A stretch of 64,000 bases of DNA from Ruegeria haliotis (GTDB taxonomy: Bacteria > Pseudomonadota > Alphaproteobacteria > Rhodobacterales > Rhodobacteraceae). The stretch spans positions 1-64,000 of the forward strand of contig NZ_JABXWT010000006.1 in NCBI RefSeq assembly GCF_013377785.1, read 5' to 3'. A program made the position numbers and the translations under genes. This document shows positions 59,961-64,000 of the stretch, in pieces; position 1 is the stretch's first letter; every line of letters begins with the position of its first letter. The notes beneath the pieces were generated by a model, which worked only from the letters and a program-made list of their open reading frames with translations, had not been told where the DNA came from and did no database searches.

Positions 59961-61978
59961 GCGAGATTTCAATCAACCCGGGTACCCTTCCAGCCGGGCC
60001 TGACATCAAACCCAAGCTCAGCAGGGATGACATCCTGATGCGCGGCAGCATGATCGTGATCGCGCTCTATCTGGTCGCGACGTTGGTCCTGCCGCTTTAC
60101 ACGATGCTCTCTAAATCCTTCTCCACCTATCGGATGGAGTTGTCGCAATACGAGTTCCAAGTCAGTGATGACGCAGGCCAGTTCGACGGAACCATTCTGT
60201 CGGGCGACGCACTGAACGAACAAATCGGGGCTTTTTCCGGCACCGAACTGTCTACCGGCTCAGACGGGCGGCTATCAGTAACCGAGCTTTTTCCCGATTT
60301 CAGCTTTCGCAGTCCGGTCATGTACCAAATCCGTAACACGAGCGACACCGGGCGGTTTCTTGTCGGTTCTACGCTGCAGGACAATACGGATTGGGTCACG
60401 CTCGATTCCAATCAGTTCCGGCGGGTTCAACTGAGGCCAGTTCAATCGCGAGGCTTGGAAAATTTCGTCAACTACTTCTCAACCCCGGCACTGTTCAATT
60501 CTATCAAGAACTCCCTTTGGATTTCTGTAATTAGCACCATTGTCACAGTAACTTTGGCGTTCTGGTTCGCTTATGCGCTGAACCGGAGTTGCATGCGGTT
60601 CAAGGGTGTGTTTCGTCTGATTGCGATGGCTCCGATCCTGGTGCCTTCGCTGTTGCCCGGGATCGCGCTGGTCTATCTGTTCGGCAATCAGGGCATGATA
60701 AAAGAGTTGCTGTTCGGCGCCAGTATCTATGGTCCGATTGGCATCGTAATAGGCTCGGTGTTCTTCACCTTCCCGCACGCCTTCCTGATCATTTCAACGG
60801 CGCTGGCGATCTCTGATGCACGACTATACGAAGCTGCAGTCAGCCTGCGTTCGACGCCGTGGCGTACTTTTTGGACGGTCACCGTTCCTGGCGCGCGATA
60901 TGGTCTGATCTCTGCCGCTTTCGTCGTATTTAATCTGGTCATAACTGATTTTGGTCTGCCAAAAGTTATTGGAGGTCAGTTCAACGTTCTGGCCGTTGAT
61001 ATCTACAAGCAGGTGATCGGCCAGCAGAACTTTGAAATGGGTGCCGTAGTCTCGGTCGTTCTGGTGATCCCGGCAATCCTGGCCTTCGCGATCGACCGCA
61101 TGGTGCAATCAAAGCAGGTTGCCTTATTGTCGGCCCGGTCGGTCCCGTACCAGCCAACCCCAAATCGAAAGGCAGATCGGTTCTTTCTAGTCTATTGCTG
61201 TCTGATCGGTTTGTTCATCGTTGGGCTGCTGGCTGTGTGCCAATTCGCAGCGCTAATCAAGTTTTGGCCCTACGACCTGAGCCTGAGCCTGAAGAACTAC
61301 GATTTCAACAAGATGGATGGTGGCGGTTGGGGCTCCTACATTAACTCGATCAAGCTGGCGCTTTTGACGGCGGTGATCGGTACTTCAGTCGTCTTCTTTG
61401 GTGCATATCTGGTTGAAAAGTCGAACGGGTTCAGAACAGGTCGATCAATCTTTCAGATGTTCGCGATGCTGCCTATGGCAATCCCGGGCATGGTGCTAGG
61501 CCTTTCCTACATCTTCTTTTTTAACAGCCCGTCCAATCCCCTGAACGGGATCTACGGAACGATGGCGATTTTGGTGATCTGTACGGTGACTCACTTTTAT
61601 ACGGTGTCACACCTAACGGCTGTGACCGCGTTAAAGCAGATGGACAGAGAATTTGAGTCGGTATCATCCTCGCTCAAGCAGCCAACAATGAAGCTATTTG
61701 CCCGAGTGACAGTTCCGGTATGTCTTCCAGCTGTTCTGGACATATCAATCTATTTGTTTGTCAATGCGATGACGACCGTTTCGGCGGTCGTGTTCCTCTA
61801 CTCACCTAAAACGACGCTGGCATCTATCGCGGTGCTGAACATGGATGATGCCGGAGATATCGCACCGGCTGCGGCGATGGGCATGATGATCTTTTACACC
61901 AACGCAACGGCGCGGATTATTCACCTGATTGCGTCCAAAGGAATTCTAAAACGCACTCAAGGCTGGCGAAGTCGCTAG
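59957..61978 (+). CDS. Fused-permease subunit of ABC transporter, 2-aminoethylphosphonate type
   Basis: A 673-residue permease in which two binding-protein-dependent transport domains are fused. It has one N-terminal span (about 31-50), a ~130-residue periplasmic segment (53-182) that smaller homologues lack, then two sets of about six spans. Two coupling loops are seen: EAAVSLRSTPWRTFWTVTV and FESVSSSLKQPTMKLFARVTV. Such fused permeases replace the separate PhnU and PhnV of other AEP importers; the usual length is about 560-580 residues. A terminator follows the stop. Confidence 0.82.
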   Translation: MSEISINPGTLPAGPDIKPKLSRDDILMRGSMIVIALYLVATLVLPLYTMLSKSFSTYRMELSQYEFQVSDDAGQFDGTILSGDALNEQIGAFSGTELSTGSDGRLSVTELFPDFSFRSPVMYQIRNTSDTGRFLVGSTLQDNTDWVTLDSNQFRRVQLRPVQSRGLENFVNYFSTPALFNSIKNSLWISVISTIVTVTLAFWFAYALNRSCMRFKGVFRLIAMAPILVPSLLPGIALVYLFGNQGMIKELLFGASIYGPIGIVIGSVFFTFPHAFLIISTALAISDARLYEAAVSLRSTPWRTFWTVTVPGARYGLISAAFVVFNLVITDFGLPKVIGGQFNVLAVDIYKQVIGQQNFEMGAVVSVVLVIPAILAFAIDRMVQSKQVALLSARSVPYQPTPNRKADRFFLVYCCLIGLFIVGLLAVCQFAALIKFWPYDLSLSLKNYDFNKMDGGGWGSYINSIKLALLTAVIGTSVVFFGAYLVEKSNGFRTGRSIFQMFAMLPMAIPGMVLGLSYIFFFNSPSNPLNGIYGTMAILVICTVTHFYTVSHLTAVTALKQMDREFESVSSSLKQPTMKLFARVTVPVCLPAVLDISIYLFVNAMTTVSAVVFLYSPKTTLASIAVLNMDDAGDIAPAAAMGMMIFYTNATARIIHLIASKGILKRTQGWRSR

Positions 61979-61998
61979 CTGCCACCATTGATACCAAG

Positions 61999-62027
61999 CC
62001 CCGCCAATCAATCGTTGGCGGGGTTTT
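61999..62027 (+). terminator. Rho-independent terminator of the AEP transporter operon
   Basis: The perfect 9-bp stem CCCCGCCAA (61999-62007) / TTGGCGGGG (62015-62023) with a seven-base loop is followed by TTTT. It lies 20 bp after the permease stop and overlaps the last codon of the convergent LysR gene. Confidence 0.8.
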
Positions 62028-62892
62028 CTTCCAAGGTACGCTGCGCAAAATCTGTGAAGGCGCGGATGATCTTCACTTCGCGCCTCTGCGACAGCGATAT
62101 GATGCTCTCGCCCATCTGCAGGTTGATGCCTTTAAGCTTGATTTGCCGGAGACGGTCATCATGGCCATATTCCGCCTGCGAGACAAAACCGATACCTGCG
62201 CCGGAGGCCACAAGTTCCCTTATCGCCTCGCGCCCTTCCGCTACAATCGCTGGTTTCAGCGTGATCCCGTGTTTTTTGGCCTCATCTTCCAGTTTCTGGC
62301 GCGTTTTCGACCCTGTTTCGCGGAATATAAGCGGTAGATTTGACAACTCTTCTAGCGACAGCGTCGGTTTCGATGCCAAAAGAACACCCTGTGCGGCAAA
62401 GGCCACGATCTCAGTAGAACCAAGACTCAAGACATCCATATCCTTGCCCGGAGAAAGGCTGCCTACTACGCCAATTTCCGCGTTATACGCCCTGAGCTCT
62501 TCCAGAATCTCCTCGCTATTCCCCGAGCGCACGGTGATCGTGACATTTGGGTTTTTTTTCTGAAAGGGACCCAGAAAGGCCGTCATGTGGTGCGCGGAGT
62601 CGGCGATGATGCGTAACTCTCCATCGACCACAGCCTTGGTCTCAGAGAGGTAGTCCTCGATCTGACCTTCGATCTCAAAATATTGCTTGGTATATCGGTA
62701 AAGCTGCTCACCGTCGGGGGTCAAGGTCACACGTTTGCGCTCGCGCTGGAACAACAACAAATCGTGATCCTGTTCCAGTTTTCGCACCTGCTCCGAAATT
62801 GCAGGCTGCGTCAGAAAAAGAGCCTCTGCAGCACGCGAAAATCCCCCATGCTTGGCTACATAGTGAAAGGCTTTGAGCTGGCTGTGTCGCAT
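62008..62892 (-). CDS. LysR-family regulator of the AEP locus
   Basis: A 294-residue LysR regulator with the N-terminal winged helix (QLKAFHYVAKHGGFSRAA, LTQPAISEQVRKLEQDH) and a typical effector domain (ADSAHHMTAFLGPFQKKNPN). It is divergent from phnW with a 119-bp gap, so it probably activates phnW and perhaps the transporter. LysR regulators beside AEP aminotransferase genes are well known, but the name is not fixed. Confidence 0.84.
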   Translation of the reverse strand: MRHSQLKAFHYVAKHGGFSRAAEALFLTQPAISEQVRKLEQDHDLLLFQRERKRVTLTPDGEQLYRYTKQYFEIEGQIEDYLSETKAVVDGELRIIADSAHHMTAFLGPFQKKNPNVTITVRSGNSEEILEELRAYNAEIGVVGSLSPGKDMDVLSLGSTEIVAFAAQGVLLASKPTLSLEELSNLPLIFRETGSKTRQKLEDEAKKHGITLKPAIVAEGREAIRELVASGAGIGFVSQAEYGHDDRLRQIKLKGINLQMGESIISLSQRREVKIIRAFTDFAQRTLEENPAND

Positions 62893-63011
62893 GGCGCTCC
62901 TCCGAAGTCAGATCATAGGCTGTGCTTATAATTAGATTGATATTTGCAATTTCACATATAGCAACATTTGCTGCAATTGTGTTCTTGAAAATACTTTTCT
63001 GGAGCCTGGTT

Positions 63012-64000
63012 ATGACGCCTTCCAATCCCAAAATCGAACAACCGCGCCTCGGTGAACCTTACCTTCTGACGCCCGGTCCTTTGACGACATCCTATGCCGT
63101 AAAAGAGGCCATGTTAAAGGATTGGGGCAGTTGGGATGACGATTTTCGCGCCATGACGCAAGAGGTGCGATCCAGCCTGCTGGCTTTGCTTGGCGAGGGA
63201 GCTGATGATTTCGACTGTGTCCCGATGCAGGGCAGTGGTTCGTTTTCGGTCGAAGCGATGCTTGCATCATTCATTCCGCGCGATGGCAGGGCGCTGGTAT
63301 TAGCAAATGGTGCCTATGGGCAACGCTCCGCAAAGACCCTGGAATACCTGGATCGCGCGCATGTAGTTCTGGACAAGGGCGATTACCTGCCGCCGCGCGG
63401 CGACGAAGTTGCCCGCATTCTTGCCGATGACCCCGACATCACGCATGTGGTTGCGATTCACTGTGAAACCAGTTCGGGCATTCTGAACCCCGTCGAAGAG
63501 ATTTCCGAGGTCACCTATGCCGCCGGGCGCAAGCTATTAGTCGACTCGATGTCGGCCTTCGGCGCCGTCGAGCTGAAACCGAGCGAGATCCGGTACGAGG
63601 CCATGGTATCCTCGGCCAATAAATGCATCGAGGGCGTGCCCGGTTTCGGTTTTATCGTCGCCCGAAAATCCGAGCTTGGGGCCGCGGAGGGCAACAGCCA
63701 TTCGCTGAGCCTGGACGTGCACGCGCAATGGGCGCATATGAACAAGACCGGTCAATGGCGGTTCACCCCTCCCACCCATGTGGTGGCGGCATTCATCGAG
63801 GCACTCAGGGCGCATTCCGCCGAAGGAGGTGTTCCGGGCCGCGGCGGTAGGTACACCCGCAACCGTGATGTCATGGTTGAGGGAATGCGCGAGCTGGGCT
63901 TTGAGACATTGCTGGACAATCGCTGGCTCAGTCCAATTATTGTCACCTTTTTCTGCCCGGCGGACGAAAATTTCGTGTTCGACCAGTTCTATGCCCTGAT
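63012..64000 (+). CDS. phnW: 2-aminoethylphosphonate-pyruvate transaminase, 3' end beyond window
   Basis: The first 329 codons of a PLP-dependent enzyme of about 365-400 residues. [20 protein letters not shown] at the N-terminus, [12 protein letters not shown] and [15 protein letters not shown] for PLP and substrate binding, [12 protein letters not shown] with the pyridine aspartate, and [16 protein letters not shown] with the PLP lysine all match PhnW. It transfers the amino group of AEP to pyruvate, giving phosphonoacetaldehyde and alanine. ATG 63012 follows CTGGAG. The window ends inside the C-terminal domain, so the next enzyme (phosphonoacetaldehyde hydrolase or PhnY/PhnA) is not visible. 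Confidence 0.9.
   Translation, partial: MTPSNPKIEQPRLGEPYLLTPGPLTTSYAVKEAMLKDWGSWDDDFRAMTQEVRSSLLALLGEGADDFDCVPMQGSGSFSVEAMLASFIPRDGRALVLANGAYGQRSAKTLEYLDRAHVVLDKGDYLPPRGDEVARILADDPDITHVVAIHCETSSGILNPVEEISEVTYAAGRKLLVDSMSAFGAVELKPSEIRYEAMVSSANKCIEGVPGFGFIVARKSELGAAEGNSHSLSLDVHAQWAHMNKTGQWRFTPPTHVVAAFIEALRAHSAEGGVPGRGGRYTRNRDVMVEGMRELGFETLLDNRWLSPIIVTFFCPADENFVFDQFYAL

Noticed and set aside
1..64000. tRNA, rRNA or replication-origin genes
   Set aside because: No cloverleaf pattern with the usual T-loop motif, no rRNA stretches and no repABC or dnaA-like genes were seen on either strand.

Overview
The window looks like accessory, catabolism-rich DNA from an alphaproteobacterium, most likely Rhodobacterales (Roseobacter group). 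This is inferred from gene content: TRAP and tripartite tricarboxylate transporters, two long GcvT-type dimethylglycine/sarcosine dehydrogenase paralogues, an Frc-type sugar ABC system, sulfoacetate-type genes and a 2-aminoethylphosphonate (AEP) locus. No rRNA, tRNA or replication genes were seen, so chromosome versus plasmid cannot be decided.

Layout. 0.2-0.7 kb: a small membrane protein. 1-12.4 kb: an XRE regulator divergent from a tight operon of CocE/S15 hydrolase, complete oligopeptide-type ABC transporter, YtcJ-like amidohydrolase and MlrC-like peptidase. 13.1-18.2 kb: a ROK regulator divergent from frcBCAK, followed by a transaldolase start cut off after 24 codons by an inactivated IS6-family element (18.36-19.17 kb). 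19.4-26.6 kb: a TRAP transporter, a three-subunit HcnABC/opine-oxidase-like flavin dehydrogenase and a RidA protein, with a divergent LysR regulator. 26.6-27.4 kb: a dead IS6 copy. 27.5-34.6 kb: a LacI regulator divergent from tctABC and two enzymes resembling sulfoacetaldehyde dehydrogenase (SauS) and sulfoacetate-CoA ligase (SauT). 34.6-35.5 kb: nested IS6 remnants that truncate an M20 peptidase. 35.5-44.5 kb: an EhuABCD-like ABC transporter, GcvT-type flavin dehydrogenase, M24 metallohydrolase and EutA-like racemase, under a divergent GntR/HutC regulator with a visible operator. 44.5-50 kb: a truncated IS6 copy, a cargo-less TniA-TniB-TniQ transposon with matched inverted ends and iterated internal sites, and a 5'-truncated ISNCY-type transposase. 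50-54 kb: a small membrane protein, a DeoR regulator and a second GcvT-type flavin dehydrogenase sharing an operator-like sequence. 54-64 kb: a GlxA/AraC regulator, EamA transporter, phosphonate-monoester-hydrolase-like enzyme, an AEP-type ABC transporter, a LysR regulator, and phnW running off the right edge.

How the parts work together. Most blocks pair one importer with the enzymes for its substrate and one divergent local regulator. All six solute-binding-protein genes are followed immediately by a GC-rich hairpin without a T-tract, as expected where binding-protein mRNA is kept in excess of downstream messages. Block boundaries are often IS6 copies or fragments, including a perfect 133-bp inverted repeat bracketing 15.4 kb, so the region appears assembled by repeated insertion and rearrangement.

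The most promising pathways with unassigned substrates are the EutA/M24/GcvT/Ehu-like block, the MlrC/CocE/Opp block, and the phosphonate-ester hydrolase beside AEP uptake and transamination. Functions are assigned by reading motifs and recalling families; no database search was possible.
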